A stretch of 64,000 nt of DNA from Iris pallida (taxonomy: Eukaryota; Streptophyta; Magnoliopsida; Asparagales; Iridaceae): positions 31,167,586 through 31,231,585 of the forward strand of contig JANAVB010029819.1 in assembly GCA_029216955.1 (NCBI GenBank). Direction: 5' to 3'. The position numbers and the translations under genes were made by a program. Shown piece by piece: positions 34,805 through 46,836 of the stretch. How positions within the stretch are numbered: the stretch's first letter is position 1; every line of letters starts with the position of its first letter. The notes under the pieces are model-generated. The model worked only from the letters and a program-made list of their open reading frames with translations. It did not search any database and had not been told where the DNA came from.

Positions 34805-36917
34805 TGTAAAACCCCTAAATTTTCTACTAAATTATTTTATTAGATTTAGTACTGATTTTTTTTTGTATTTATACGTCGCATAGTCGTATTGTACGTTGTA
34901 CGGAAATTTACGATTTTCGTATTTTCTCGTCAAGTGCGAATATGTGCGAGTAACATATTTTTAGAAAAAAATTTTTGATTTTATGGTGGTTTCAAAATAA
35001 TAATTACTTTTATAAAAAAATAATTTAGCAAGAAGGTATTTTAACGATTTGATTATTATGTTTAATTTCGAAATTTGTTTTATCCAAATTAGTAAAAATG
35101 TAGTTTAAAATTATTTCCTATTAATACTTAAATAGATATTATAATTTTCGAAATTATTTAATATTTATATTTTATTATTCCAAAAAGATATTTAAAAATA
35201 TATTTGTTATTTTCGAAATATTATTATTGGTATTTTGAAAGATATATTTGGAAGTTATTGTGACCATTTAAATCTTGATTTGATTTTTGGAGTTATTTAA
35301 ATAGTTAAATATTTGAAGATTTGATTTATCCTAGTCGAATTTAACTAAAATTTAATTTGATTTAAATTAGAATTGTATTTAGATTTGGATTTGGTTTTTT
35401 TTTAAATTAAGTAGAATAATTATCTAATTGGGTTTTAAATAGTCCTAGTTCCTATCCAATTGGGAATTCTCACATCCTATAAATAGGCAGGTACTCCTCC
35501 AATATTTTTATCATTCACCAATTCTCCACAAATAGTTCTCAACCCCCGTGCACCGTGTCCGTGTTCCCTCCCGTCCATCTTATTCCAATATTTTACATAT
35601 ACATTGAGTTCTCCGTGTCGACAATTCCGACACGACAAACAATAAATCTCTAAAATCCTAATCCTAGCCAAGCCCAGCTACTGTGTTCGGCCGCCCTAAA
35701 TCGCAGCAGCCCCGCCTACCCTTTCGCTACACCTCCGACCTACCACAAACCACCCTGGATTCACTTCCCAACTCCCTCAATGATTCCCTTCGCCTCCGCC
35801 GGGAACCAGCACTGCCCCGCCACCATAGCAGAACCACCGGTCTCTTGTCTCCCTGCACCCACGGTGTCACCACCACGCTCACGCCACCAACCAACCAGCC
35901 CTCGGCCACCACCGAAAATCCCCAACCCTTATTCACCACCGCCACCAAACCCCTACAAACCACCGACCTCCTCACGTCGACTCCTCCTCAACTAGCCAAC
36001 CCATCCCGACCGAACACCAAAATACCACTCCAAGGAAAAGAAGGAGGAAATAGGGAACCTGACCTTTGCCGCGATCCCCGATTCCGATGACTTCACCACC
36101 CGTGCGCCGCGCCTGCGACTCGCCAGGCCACCGAGCCTCCGGCACACCGACAGCCTCGGGCGCCGTCCTCTCTCCGCCCCTTGTGTCCACCCCGTGTCCG
36201 TAGACCCTCACCTTGCCTCCCGCCCTCGCCGAGCCGTGGCGGCACTCCTCTCGCCGGCTGGAGCTCGCCTCCACAACTTCCCCGGTGAGCCAGCTTCTCT
36301 TGGACCGCTGCGGGCGTCGTGTCGAGCCTCCTTCGGCCTTCCCTGAGTCGCGCACCGCCGGAAGATCATCTTGAGCGCTCCGACGCTCAGATCCCAGCGA
36401 CAATCTCGTCTCCACTGTGCCATCGTGCCCTATTGCGCCTGTGCCGGAGCAGCGGCACCGCCTATGAGCCCCCACTTCCCCCACCGAAACCCCTACTCGC
36501 CGGAACCCTCCGCCCATCTCCGCCACTTCACGGTGCCGCCCGAGCCGTCACCTCCCTTCGCGCCGTCCGCGCACCCACCGGAATCCCGTTCTCCTCCGCC
36601 GCCCCTTGCCGCCAAACCTCTGGCCGCTCCGCCCGTCACCGTTCGCTCCACCGCTCCTCTTCCAACCCTCCGCCTCGCCTAGAGTCGCCGGCCACCAGTC
36701 GAAACCCCCGATCCCGCTTCCTGCCGACCTAAGCTCCACCGCCCGCCAACTCCCGTGACCATCCGCTCTTTCTGCCACGCCGCTTCCCGATCTATCACCG
36801 ACGCCGGCTCTCCAGCTCTTCTCCCTCTTTTTCCATTATTTTTTTTCTTTTTCTTTTTCTTTCTCTCTCCTCGAAAGTTTTCTCGGAAGAGTAAAAGAGT
36901 CTCGGGATGGGAGCGGG

Positions 36918-36959
<42 letters not shown>

Positions 36960-38714
36960 TATTATTATTATCTGTTTATTATTATTATTTTATTCAGTAT
37001 TATTATTATTATTATTAAGTATTTTTTTATAATATTTTACGTGTTATATTTGTAAGTATTATTTTTATTATACGTATACATATATTAGTATTTTTATATT
37101 ATGTTGTAACAAAATATTGTACTAGCCTTTTCTCTATATTATTTAAAAAAGGGTTTTCAAGGCCTAACAATATTATTATTTTACGATATTTGAACTAAAT
37201 ATTATAGTGTGTTTTAACTAAATTTTAGTTGCCTAAAATAATTTTTAAATATTTTTTTCCAAACATTTTATCTAATAATATACAGGTTGCTATCAAAAAT
37301 TTATCTTTGCGAAACACGTATTTTTAACCTAAATCGATTTTTCCCATTTTTAAGTATTTACAAAATATTATTTTTGGCTCCCAACTACTATCAGTACTTT
37401 AATGATAATATGTAATTAGTTCCCCAAAATTTCCTTCGATTACCGTCTCTAATCTCGACCAGTCATAATTCCCGTCCCTAGTGAATTCTGTGCGTCCTCA
37501 TATCCACTTTAGCTAATCCAACTGCTCTGGACCTAATGGAGCAGTCAGTGTCATCATCAGAGGCCGTTTGGCGTAGTTGTAACATCGAAGTCACATGTTG
37601 TACCACCTTGATCATCGCAGCACATCAGGCAGCTCACCAGGTGACCCCAGGCAAGTATACCTTGCTAATTAACTGTCAACTATCTATTTTCTGTATTATT
37701 TATTTTGTTCATATTGTTAGTTTCCTTTGTTATAAACTGCGCGTCCAAGTCACACTTGGGTGCAAGCGACTTTATTAGTCGTTATTTTATTTTATGCATG
37801 ATGACTTAGTGTTAGCGGACTACCTTCTTGTTGGGGGATATCTTTATATCTCCTTTGACTGTGACACTCACACTACACGGTTTGAGACATGTTGATAGGG
37901 GCACGACTTATTGACTAGCTATCTCTAAAGTCGTGTGACGGTAGATTATCGTAACTGCTATGATTAAGGTTTTAGAGACTCAAGCAGTTACAAAACTGGG
38001 CGAGCCATGGACATGACTTGAACAGTGTGGGATATATTAGGGGAGGACAGTCGCTAGTGCGTATGGGAAGCCAAACAGGTAAACTACAGTCTCCGGATGG
38101 AACTGTGGCGATATATTTGCAGATATCCTCTGACGTTTTAGACGTTACGGACGGATACAGATGACTGGATGCCAGTTACGTACACAGCCAAAAATCCCAC
38201 CCATGCGCATGAAAGTTGTCCTCTAAATTGCACAATAGGCGGTTAGAATCTCCTTGCATATTTGTGTCTAGGATAGTCATTTATATATTATTTATTATTC
38301 TGACAGTTCATATTAGCTTGTTCTTCCTGTATCTTGCTACGTCTGTCTGAGGACCTGGTTTTTCCCTAGGTGTGTGTTCATGTCTTCCGCAGGTATTCTA
38401 GCCAAGGCCGTGGTCTTCTCCATTCCTTCGAAGACAATTGTGCTTGGTTCGTCTTGCTATTTTTATCGCTCGATTCTTGTACATTTCTTTCATTGAGATA
38501 GTTGGTAGTACTTTGTCTCCGCCCAACGATTGTATCATAAATATTTGAGTTGATATTTATATTATTCTTCTTTTCATTGTGGATGAGATTTAGTTTGTCT
38601 TGGATTACTGCATTTTACAGCTTATGTATTCATACGAGACCTACGTACTTCGTATGAATACAGTTGGCATGTCTACGTTCCTAGTCCTACGTATTTTGGG
38701 ACTGGGGCGTTACA
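34805..38714 (+). mobile_element. G4 3' LTR
   Basis: 3.9 kb, TGTAAAACCCC...GGGGCGTTACA, same order of parts as the 5' LTR: TATA box 35476-35487, CpG-rich leader 35690-36810, CT tract 36831-36880, (ATT)n 36918-37018, shared U5. Scattered substitutions and small indels separate the two LTRs. The Pro-rich frames (35683-36732) are not genes. Confidence 0.93.
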
Positions 38715-39204
38715 GGTACTTCAGTCAGTCAGTGAGTATTATCTTTGTATTTATTTACTGTTTCCCTTTCTTTAGTTTTATTTTATCTTTTTGTGTTTAT
38801 TTTTCAAATCATATATTTAAAGGCTAAACTCTGTTGTATAGTCATTTTTATTTATTAAAACTGTATTCAGTAAATTGTACTCATTCCATTACTGACTAGA
38901 AACCAATATTTTTCAGGTTAGTTGTGGCTTCACTTAGCATTGTGAGATACGGGTGTACTTGCAGACGAAAACCTTGAGATTAGCTAGATAAATGAGTTAG
39001 TTGTGATCATTTCAATATTTGTGAGAGTTTATATTTTTTTTGCAAATGAAAAACTTGTGAATATTATAAATTAAATTAATTTTATAATGAGCATTATTTG
39101 TGATTTTGAGCATTGTGGCTATACAGTGTTCTACCGCCGACACTGCGGTGTAGGCTGGCTTGGACACGTATTCGTATCCCGAAAAGCGGGTACGGGTCGT
39201 GACA
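38715..39204 (+). mobile_element. G3 3' LTR, right part
   Basis: Resumes after the right GGTAC copy and ends with GCCGACACTGCGGTGTAGG, then GGGTACGGGTCGTGACA at 39204, closely matching the end of the G1 LTR. It completes the TG...CA LTR that begins at 26335, which identifies G4 as nested in G3. Confidence 0.8.
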
Positions 39205-39299
39205 TCTAAGACCTATATTGTATAATATTCTGTTTGTATTGAAATACCAAAGTTTTATCAATCAACAAAACCTTGTCGCCTTTTCGATGGCAAATAAAC
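39205..39299 (+). mobile_element. T2 5' LTR end fragment
   Basis: AT-rich stub between the G3 LTR end and a candidate primer site, with poly(A)-signal-like A/T runs. It reads like the last part of an LTR whose beginning was cut off by G3. Confidence 0.4.
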
Positions 39300-40119
39300 T
39301 GGCAACTCTGTTGGCGACTTCTTTCTCTTCTAACGATAAAGTTTTGTCACAATCCGACAACATCAAGCTTGGCTCCTCCCACAAGACACTCATGGTGCGT
39401 CTCAATCAACAGGCGTATAAGGAGTTCATCTCTGAAGGCAGCGGAAGTCCTTTGAAGAGGATGCCAAAGCCGAAGAAGACTCGACAAGTCTGGGTGCGCA
39501 AAGGATATGGGCCGAGCACTACCGCTGAAGGGGACGTGCACCGCAACCCACCCTTCCTGCTGACGTTCTCAGTAAGCAAGATGCGCCCGCCAGTGCATCG
39601 CATCTGCCAGGGAAATACAGTGTTGACTACATTTCCCAACTGTCCCCTTTCCAGTCGAAGAAGATGCATCAACGAAACAAACGCGCATCCAGCTTCCCGC
39701 ACATGAACTCTGGCGTACGGGAGAGGTCCTCTGTCTTTGACAGAATTATTCACTATCAAGGCGAGAATGAGTTAGATTCAGAGTACTATACACCTTCGCG
39801 GGCTGGTACAAAGAAATCTAAGACAGTACAGGCTATGCGTCCCAAATGTGCTACGCTCACAGGGAACCGGAGATACGCGCTAAAAATCATACTCACTACC
39901 GATGGTAAACTGTACAAAGTCGACTCGGGTTCGTTTGAACCAGATACGAGCCGACCCTCAAAGTCCCCGTCTCACTTGGGGACATCTTTTGCATTTGAAA
40001 CCGAGTCGTACGAGGCAAAACCTTGACTTTGAACCCATGTGCCCACGTGGGTTGCGCGTATGAGTGGGTTCAAGTCACAATACATGTTGCTCTCCCCACC
40101 AATGATCTAGGCGTATCTC
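39287..40119 (+). pseudogene. T2 5' coding remnant, upstream of gag
   Basis: Two overlapping plus frames (ATG at 39287 to 39706; 39664-40026) encode basic, polar peptides with no family I recognise. They probably belong to the N-terminal or upstream ORF region typical of Tat/Ogre-lineage gypsy elements. They precede the T2 gag that continues on the far side of S1 (49550 onward). S1 interrupts this region at 40119. Confidence 0.45.
39300..39318 (+). promoter_or_regulatory. candidate primer-binding site of T2
   Basis: TGGCAACTCTGTTGGCGAC begins with TGG and lies just before the first T2 frame. The similar minus-strand sequence near 5745-5724 follows the T1 LTR. Tat/Ogre-lineage elements commonly use a TGGCGAC-type site; which tRNA is meant here I cannot tell. 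Confidence 0.4.
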
Positions 40120-40457
40120 TGTTGACCCAAACTGGATCACAGTCAACCTACTCTTGATAATAGACAAAACGATATTTGACATGATCCAACTCGACAAATA
40201 AATTGTCATCAAAGTTACAAAACAGACGACTAACACATATTAAGTCAGACAATCATCATCGACGACTGCTCGACGAATAATGCTGGAACTTGTCATCGAA
40301 ATTCTGTAATTTTTATACTTTATTGAGTCTAGACTATTGTACGTTGAGTCACACTGAGTACCTCAACCATAGACTAGATAACCAAAATGTCCCACAAACA
40401 AAAAGCCAAACTGCCAAAGCCCAATAGCCTAATGAGAATTTTGTCTCCAAGAAGGGA

Positions 40458-40604
40458 CTGTTCGGGCCGAACTCTGCCCCCACACAGAGTTTGGGCTGAA
40501 CTCTGTCTCCTAATTTCTAGGAGCTAATTTTTAGGGATTGCTCATTGCAAGTTGTCCAACGGCCATAATTTTTGAATTTTGGACAGAGTTCTGGCCGAAC
40601 TCTG
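40458..40604 (+). repeat. near-palindromic motif triplet in S1 5' LTR
   Basis: Three copies of the AGAGTTCGGGCCGAACTCT family, two with internal changes, upstream of the TATA box. Matching copies are in the 3' LTR (48879-48899, 48907-48927, 49006-49026), ahead of the third ORF (46476-46497, 46504-46524), and in S2 (about 52730-52755). Arrays of palindromic motifs in LTRs are a reported property of Sireviruses. Confidence 0.8.
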
Positions 40605-40618
40605 CCTCCCAGAACTAG

Positions 40619-40628
40619 TATATATAGG
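40619..40628 (+). promoter_or_regulatory. TATA box in S1 5' LTR
   Basis: TATATATAGG; conserved as TATATATAGA at 49041-49050 in the 3' LTR. Confidence 0.7.
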
Positions 40629-41130
40629 CACCCTTTTCTTCCATTCCAAATAATCCAATCTTCTTATCTCTTCTCTCTTATAGCCTATACATCCTAAAGA
40701 GCCATACTCTTCACATCTACTAGCCCCAAAACTTCCCAAGCCTACAAGGTGCTCGGTGCGAGTCAATTAGATGTTATGTGCAAGAGTCTTGAAGAAGTCA
40801 TATGGAAAATTCTATGTTTCATCTCAGCGATCTTTTCAAGAAGTTGGGGTACTCTTCTGTGTAAAGGCACGTGGTTGTAAAGCTATTTCACAAAAAGTGG
40901 ATTCAATCCTGAGCTAGAGTTCTTAGGCCTGGACTAGTCCTTCATGAGGGAAACTAGGTTAAAAATTGTTGTGTCTGCAGTATGCTTTCTGATCTTCATT
41001 TAATTTCCGCAATTATACTCTGATTATTTATTTAGTAGTTGGGATTGAATAGAGTTGAATTTTTAATTGTTCATTATTGTCACAAGTACTCTATTCACCC
41101 TCCTCTAGAGTTGCCTACACGTACTTCAAT

Positions 41131-41142
41131 TGGTATCAGAGC
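41131..41142 (+). promoter_or_regulatory. S1 primer-binding site (initiator tRNA-Met type)
   Basis: TGGTATCAGAGC, two bases after the LTR end: the classical site complementary to the 3' end of plant initiator tRNA-Met used by copia elements. Confidence 0.95.
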
Positions 41143-41184
41143 TCTGTTCTTTTGATACAGGATTTACATCCTAGAGTTGAATCC

Positions 41185-43145
41185 ATGGCAACCACACAAC
41201 CCATCTCTACCAACTATGGTGAGGGTCAATCCACAAATAGGCCACCCCTATTTGATGGGACCAACTACACTTATTGGAAGACTAGATGAGTTTTTATCTT
41301 AAGTCTCTAGACTTTGACCCGTGGACTGTAGTCACTGATGGCTACAAAAAACCTCCCAGAATAACTGTCAAGGGAAGTATCGTTGAGAAACCCCACGACA
41401 AGTATACTGATTAGGAGAAGAAACTGGCAAGTCTAGAGGCTAAGGCTATTAATGCTCTTTTCTGTGCCGTAGACAGGACTAAATTCAACAGGGTCTCCAC
41501 ATGCACCACCTCGCATGAAGTATGGTAGCTTTTGGAGGTGACTCATGAAGGGACTACGCAAGTCAATCAAAAGTCAGCCGTCTGACACAGGAGTACGAGG
41601 CTTTCAAGATGAAGTCTAAAGAGACGATCACTCAAATGTTCACTAGATTCCTCGACATTGTCAACCCGCTATCTTCTCTTAGAAAAGATTATTCCAACCA
41701 TGAGAAAATGTGAAAAGTGCTACAAGGATTGTCGAAGGTTTGGAACCCCAAAGTTATGACGATCATCGAAGGAAATGATCTTACGGCAATGTCACTAGAA
41801 ACGTTGATGGGCAAGTTGATGACGCATGAGCTTGATCTAAAAGACTTCGAAGAAATAGCTCCAAAAGAGAAGGAGATTGCATTAAAAGCTCATCGCCGAA
41901 GAACCAGCTCAGAAGACACTGATGACGATGACTCTGAAGGTGACGATCAAGCTCTCTTAGTTCGAAACTTCAAAAAGTTCCTACGCTTCAACAAAAAAAA
42001 GAGAGAACAAAGAGACGATGAGGAAGAACCCACCTGCTTCGGATGCAAAAAGATTGGGATATGTCAAGAAAGATTGTCCCTTAGCAAAGAAGGGAATCAG
42101 ATATGAGAAGCCGTACAAGAAGCCAACTACAAGGAAGTATGCCAATACTAGAATCTGGCATGAAAGCGAGGCTAGTGATTCAGACGAGGAAGAAGATTCT
42201 CCAAAAATACACGGCTAACGTCTGTCTAATAGCGACTTCAGAAAAGGTGAAAGATTATTTGATGATTTCTCATTTGATGAACTTGGTGATGCTTTTGGTG
42301 ATCTACTTGAAGATCATAAAAAGGTAATCAATAAATATAAACATGCAAAGGATAAGATCAAGGACTACAAAATCGAGATCCATATACTTTCATGTTTACT
42401 AGAAGATGTTAGAAATACTACACCCACGAAAAATACTGAAGAGGTATCCAAGCTTAGATTAAGCTTACACGATGACGAATCAATCATTGAGAAACAAACT
42501 CTTGAGATCACGGCTTTAAACAAAGAACTTGTTGAAGAGAAAAACAAGTTCAAAACTGCTACTTGTAGAATACACGGTCTTACTGCTAAATGTGATGAGT
42601 TGAATGTTGTCTCTAAGAAATTAAAGATTAAACTGGACAAGCAGGTTGTACAACTACAAGTTCAGTCTCATAGTCACAACACGGACCAACACGTGCCAAC
42701 TCAGCACAAAAAGGCACGTCACCACAAGAATACTCATCCATATGCTAAACAAAATCATGCTTTCATGTACACCTATTCACATGCAGCATGTAAGACACAT
42801 ACACGTAATTATTATCATCATCATGCTGCTGCACACAGTCACTATAATCTTTATAGTTACCCTACTGCTGAACACAGTCACCATACTCACACTACTGCTG
42901 CACGTAGCTATTATCATCCTACTTATATACATCACTATCAACATGCTCCTAGTATAAACATGCATGCTATATGTACATATTGTAACCTACATGAACACAT
43001 TTCTCCACGATGTAGGATTAGGAGATTAGTTGATAGAAATATATATACATGGGTACCAAAGTCTAACCTCTCAGGATTCAAAAGAATCTGGGTACCAAAG
43101 GTCACATCTACTCGTGGTTTAGGTGGACCTTTCCTCCTCAACTAG
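41185..43145 (+). pseudogene. gag: S1 gag, frameshifted
   Basis: The capsid/nucleocapsid gene starts at ATG 41185 with PPLFDGTNYTYWKTR, the DUF4219-type start of copia gag, followed by a UBN2-like capsid region up to about 41870, broken by stops and frameshifts. An acidic stretch (41900-41960) and a first zinc knuckle (about 42030-42080) follow; the knuckle is hit by a 1-nt frameshift and its His position reads Tyr. Then comes a long coiled-coil segment (42220-42640), a His/Tyr/Thr-rich insert (42700-42960) and a second, intact knuckle (CTYCNLHEHISPRC). Two knuckles and a coiled coil are typical of Sirevirus gag. The final frame runs to 43145. Confidence 0.88.
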
Positions 43146-43146
43146 A

Positions 43147-43430
43147 AGCAAGTGGATTCTCGATAGTGGGTGCTCGCGCCATATGACTTGAAATGCAAAT
43201 CCATTCGTAACACTATCGATGAAAAAAGAAGGATACGTTTCCTTCGGTAATAACCTTAAAGGGCACATCATAGGTAACGGTACAATTGGTTATCCTTCCT
43301 CTCTTGTCATTAACAATGTCTGTTTAGTGATCGAGTTAAAGCATAACTTGTTCAGCATTAGTCATCTTGCTGATCACGGTTATGATATTAACTTCGGGAA
43401 AACTAAATGCTTTATCTACGATTGATCAAC
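43147..43430 (+). pseudogene. S1 protease domain
   Basis: Aspartic protease of the copia polyprotein, which cuts Gag-Pol. The active-site motif WILDSGCSRHMT lies at 43152-43187 and is intact (DSG). A TGA follows within a few codons and another stop is near 43424. The frame continues toward the GAG-pre-integrase segment. Confidence 0.85.
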
Positions 43431-44548
43431 TGGAGACATCACTTTTGAGGGGATAATGAAAGATAACATTTATATTTTCTATCTATCTAGTGATACTAAC
43501 GGTGCAGAAAGATGCCTTTACGATCACAAAGACGAAAAACTCCTATGGCATCAGCGTCTTGGTCATGCCAACATGGATACTATATCCAGATTATCTACCA
43601 AGAAGCTAGTCAGAGGACTGCCGGATATCACATTCAAGAAAGATACGGTATGTGCCGAATGTGAAAAGAATAAGGCTACCAAATCTTCCTTTAAATCCAT
43701 AAACACTGTAAGTACTACCCTACCTTTGCAATTACTTCATATGGACTTATTTGTTCCTAGTAGAGCAGCTAGTCTTGGCAAAAAACTCTACGCTTTTGTT
43801 ATTGTAGATGATTTTTCAAGATTTACATGGGTTTTATTTTTTACAAACAAAAGTGATACAATTTCTGTTTTCAAAGTATTTGCTAAAAAGGTCCAAACCG
43901 AAAAAAGGCTACATGATTACTCGTATCCGAAGTGATCATGGTGGCGAATTCAAAAATTCTAATTTTGAAAAATTTTGTGATTCAAATGGTTTTAGTCATG
44001 AATTTTTGTGTCCAAGAACTCCTCAATAAAATGGTGTTGTGGAGCGGAAGAATGTAACTCTTGGCGATATGGCTAGAGTTATGTTAAATCAATTCTCTCT
44101 TCTGAAATACTTTTGGGCAGAAGCCGTCAGCATAGCGTGCCATGTTTTGAATAGGGTGTTGATTCGACCCATTTCGAAGAAGACACCCTATGAGCTTTTG
44201 TTTGGTAGGACTCCTAATGTTTCTTATTTTAAAGTGTTCGGTTGTCGCTACTTTATCCTGAATATCAAAGACAACTTAGGCAAATTTGTTGCCAAAGCTG
44301 ACGAAGGTATTCTTCTTGGCTATGCGGCTAAGAGTAAGGGATATAGAGTGTTCAACAAGCACTCCATGAATATTAAAGAGTCTACTAATGAAACTTTTGA
44401 TGAGAATAATAGTACAGCTGTTATTCCCGACGACGATGATGAACCATCTATTTCGACATCTATAAATGCAACGTCTGAAACCAGCTCTCCGAAGGAATTA
44501 ACAAAGAAGTTCCAATTTACTTCCTCTCATCTAAAGGACTTGGAATAG
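43431..44548 (+). pseudogene. S1 integrase
   Basis: Zinc-binding HHCC domain: WHQRLGHANMDTI then CAECEKNKA (43548-43680). The DDE core has HMDLF (first Asp, about 43740), RSDHGGEF (second Asp, about 43927) and GVVERKN (Glu, about 44036). A frameshift near 43905 and a stop just before the Glu motif (about 44027) break it. C-terminal RPISKKTPYELLFGRTP and FGCRYFILN follow (44165-44265). The integrase inserts the cDNA into the genome. Order PR-IN-RT-RNaseH identifies copia. Confidence 0.9.
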
Positions 44549-46136
44549 GTGAAATATCAAAAGGGGTAACTACTCGATCCTCTGTAAGAGACACTATAGC
44601 TAGCACTGCATTCATTTCTCAAATAGAACCGAAAAACGTTTTAGAAGCTTTTAATGATGAATTTTGGATTTCTGTGATACAAGAAGAACTCAACCAATTT
44701 GAGAGAAGCCAAGTTTGGGAACTTGTTCCTAAACCTACTGGCCACTCAATAATTGGCACTAAATAGGTTTTTCGTAACAAAGTAAATGAGGACGGTTCAG
44801 CCAGTCGCAACAAAGCTCGTCTCATAGCACAATGATACAATCAAGGAGAGGGCATCGATTATGATGAGACGTATGCTCCTGTTGCCCGACTAGAATCCAT
44901 TCGGATGCTTTGTGCATTTGCAAATTTTTAAAATTTTAAACTTTTCCAAATGGATGTGAAAAGTGCTTTTCTAAACGGTTTTATCAAGAAAAGGTTTTTG
45001 TCAAGCAACCACCTGGTTTCGAAAATCACAAATTTCTCGACCATGATATTAAACTTAGAAAAGCTCTCTATGGCCTCAAACAAGCTCCTCGAGCTTGGTA
45101 TGATCGTCTGATTACTTTCTTACTAGATAAAGGTTTTTTAAAAGGGAAAGTCGACAATACACTATTTATAAAATGAGAAAATTCTTTTAGTACAAATATA
45201 TGTTGATGATATTATTTTTAGGTCTACTAATGAGGGTCTATGCAAGAAATTTGCCAAGTGTATGCAGAATGAGTTCGAGATGAGCCTGATAGGGAAGCTC
45301 AACTACTTCCTTGGATTGCAAATCAAACAACTCTCGTAAGACGTCTTCATCAGTCAATCGAAATATGTCAAGGACATGCTAAAGAAGTTTGAGCTTGACA
45401 ACATCAAACCGATCAGCACCCCTATGGCTACTACCACAAAGTTGGAACCTGATGAAAGTGACAAATCGGTCGATCAACGTAAGTATCGAGTTATGATTGG
45501 TAGTTTATTATATTTAACTGCTAGTCGCCCCGATATTATGTTCAGTGGTTGCTTATGTGCTAGATACCAAGCCAATCCTAAGGAATCACACATGACCGTA
45601 GTTAAGCGTATCTTTAGATACCTTAAAGGAACTATTACGGTAGGCTTATGGTATCCCAAAACCACTTCCTTTGACTTAATCGGATATTCCGATGCTGATT
45701 TTGCGGAATGCAAAGTCGACCGTAAGAGTACCAGCGGCACGTGTCATTTGCTAGGAAAGGCTTTAGTCTCATGGTTTAGCAAGAAGCAGAACTCTGTCGC
45801 ACTATCCACAATAGAAGCTGAATACATTGCAGCTAGTCGTTATTGTGCCCAGATTCTGTGGATGCGGCAAACACTTAAAGACTACAACTTATGTTTCAAG
45901 CATATACCTATTTTCTGTGATGACACTAATGCCATTAATCTGACCAAGAACCCAGTTTGTCACTCACGCACTAAACACATAGAGATTTGACATCACTTTT
46001 TGCGTGATCATCAACAACAAGGCACGATTAATTTAGAATTCATAGACACTGAACATCAGCTAGCAGACTTCTTTACCAAACTACTGGCCGAATAGCGCTT
46101 CAACTTTCTTTGTCGTGAATTAGAAATTTTGGTTTA
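44549..46136 (+). pseudogene. S1 reverse transcriptase and RNase H
   Basis: RT: ETYAPVARLESIRML (about 44870), FQMDVKSAFLNG (first catalytic Asp, about 44948) and YVDD (45199-45210), all present, but stops and frameshifts interrupt 44760-45340. RNase H: a clean frame 45376-45990 with GYSDADFAECKVDRKSTSG and ALSTIEAEYIAAS, the family's Asp/Glu set, then HQLADFFTK near 46065. Pol ends about 46136. RT copies the RNA; RNase H removes the template. The RNase H part is the best preserved stretch of the element. Confidence 0.9.
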
Positions 46137-46836
46137 AACGGTCATTAAATAAATTGGCCTGCGTAAATATCGATTATGACATATATCTTTATGGTGACTT
46201 TGCTATGGGTACAAGCCGATATGGTCTTTCTGACAACAAGGCATAAAAGCCTAAGCGACACGGTGCAATAGTCTTCGGACTACCGCTAGCTGGGATCTGG
46301 CCCCTACAGCTAACCCATGGCAGTTTTATCGTAATAGTCATTGTCTTAAATCCTTATTTATTATATGGTTTAATTTTATTTATGACTTAGTTAATTCAAA
46401 CTTTCAAAAATTCAATTCTTTTTCCACCAACACTTAGCCATTTTTAACCTTTCATGTGTTCTGTGCCGATGGATGTAGAGTTCGGGCCGAACTCTGTCCT
46501 ACACAGAGTTCGGGCCGAACTCTGTGTCCTTCGTCATAAAACCTTTAATACTTCTCATCTACTCTTTGTTTTGATCTGACGGTCCAGATTTAACCCGCTT
46601 GGCTGCTCCTAAACACCTTAAGCCCGAGATACAACCCTCTTTCTTTATTTTGTTCTTCTTCCACCTTCCTCCAAACATAAATTTCTCAAACCCTAACCCT
46701 AGAATCTCCACTTTTAGGGCTCTTTTTTCCCAAACTCAAGATCTCAAGCTTTTGGGAGGATCTCTTCCATCTTCTCATCTTTGTGAGGTCTAATTTCATA
46801 TTCTTCTCTATTTCCTTTCAATTTTTTAAATTCTCC
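46137..46836 (+). other. S1 spacer between pol and third ORF
   Basis: Non-coding. It contains TAGCTG...CAGCTA (46287-46312) around a GG...CCCC stretch, also found after pol in S2 (52913-52940, minus), and two copies of the near-palindrome (46476-46524). The copies resemble those in U3, so this may hold a promoter or RNA element for the downstream ORF. Confidence 0.6.

Larger units (their letters stand above)
40120..41128 (+). mobile_element. S1 5' LTR (complete Sirevirus-type copia, 40120-49549)
   Basis: 1,009 bp, TGTTGACCC...CGTACTTCA, matching 48543-49549. U3 carries three copies of a near-palindrome, AGAGTTCGGGCCGAACTCT or variants (40458-40476, 40485-40506, 40584-40604), just before a TATA box (40619-40628). 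The five bases before it (ATCTC) match the five after the 3' LTR (ATCTT) except for one, consistent with a slightly mutated target-site duplication. Frames within it are not genes. Confidence 0.93.

Noticed and set aside
42646..42957. Alternative 103-codon frame and antisense frames over the S1 gag
   Set aside because: The gag frame 42600-43145 carries the second zinc knuckle; the others are shadows.
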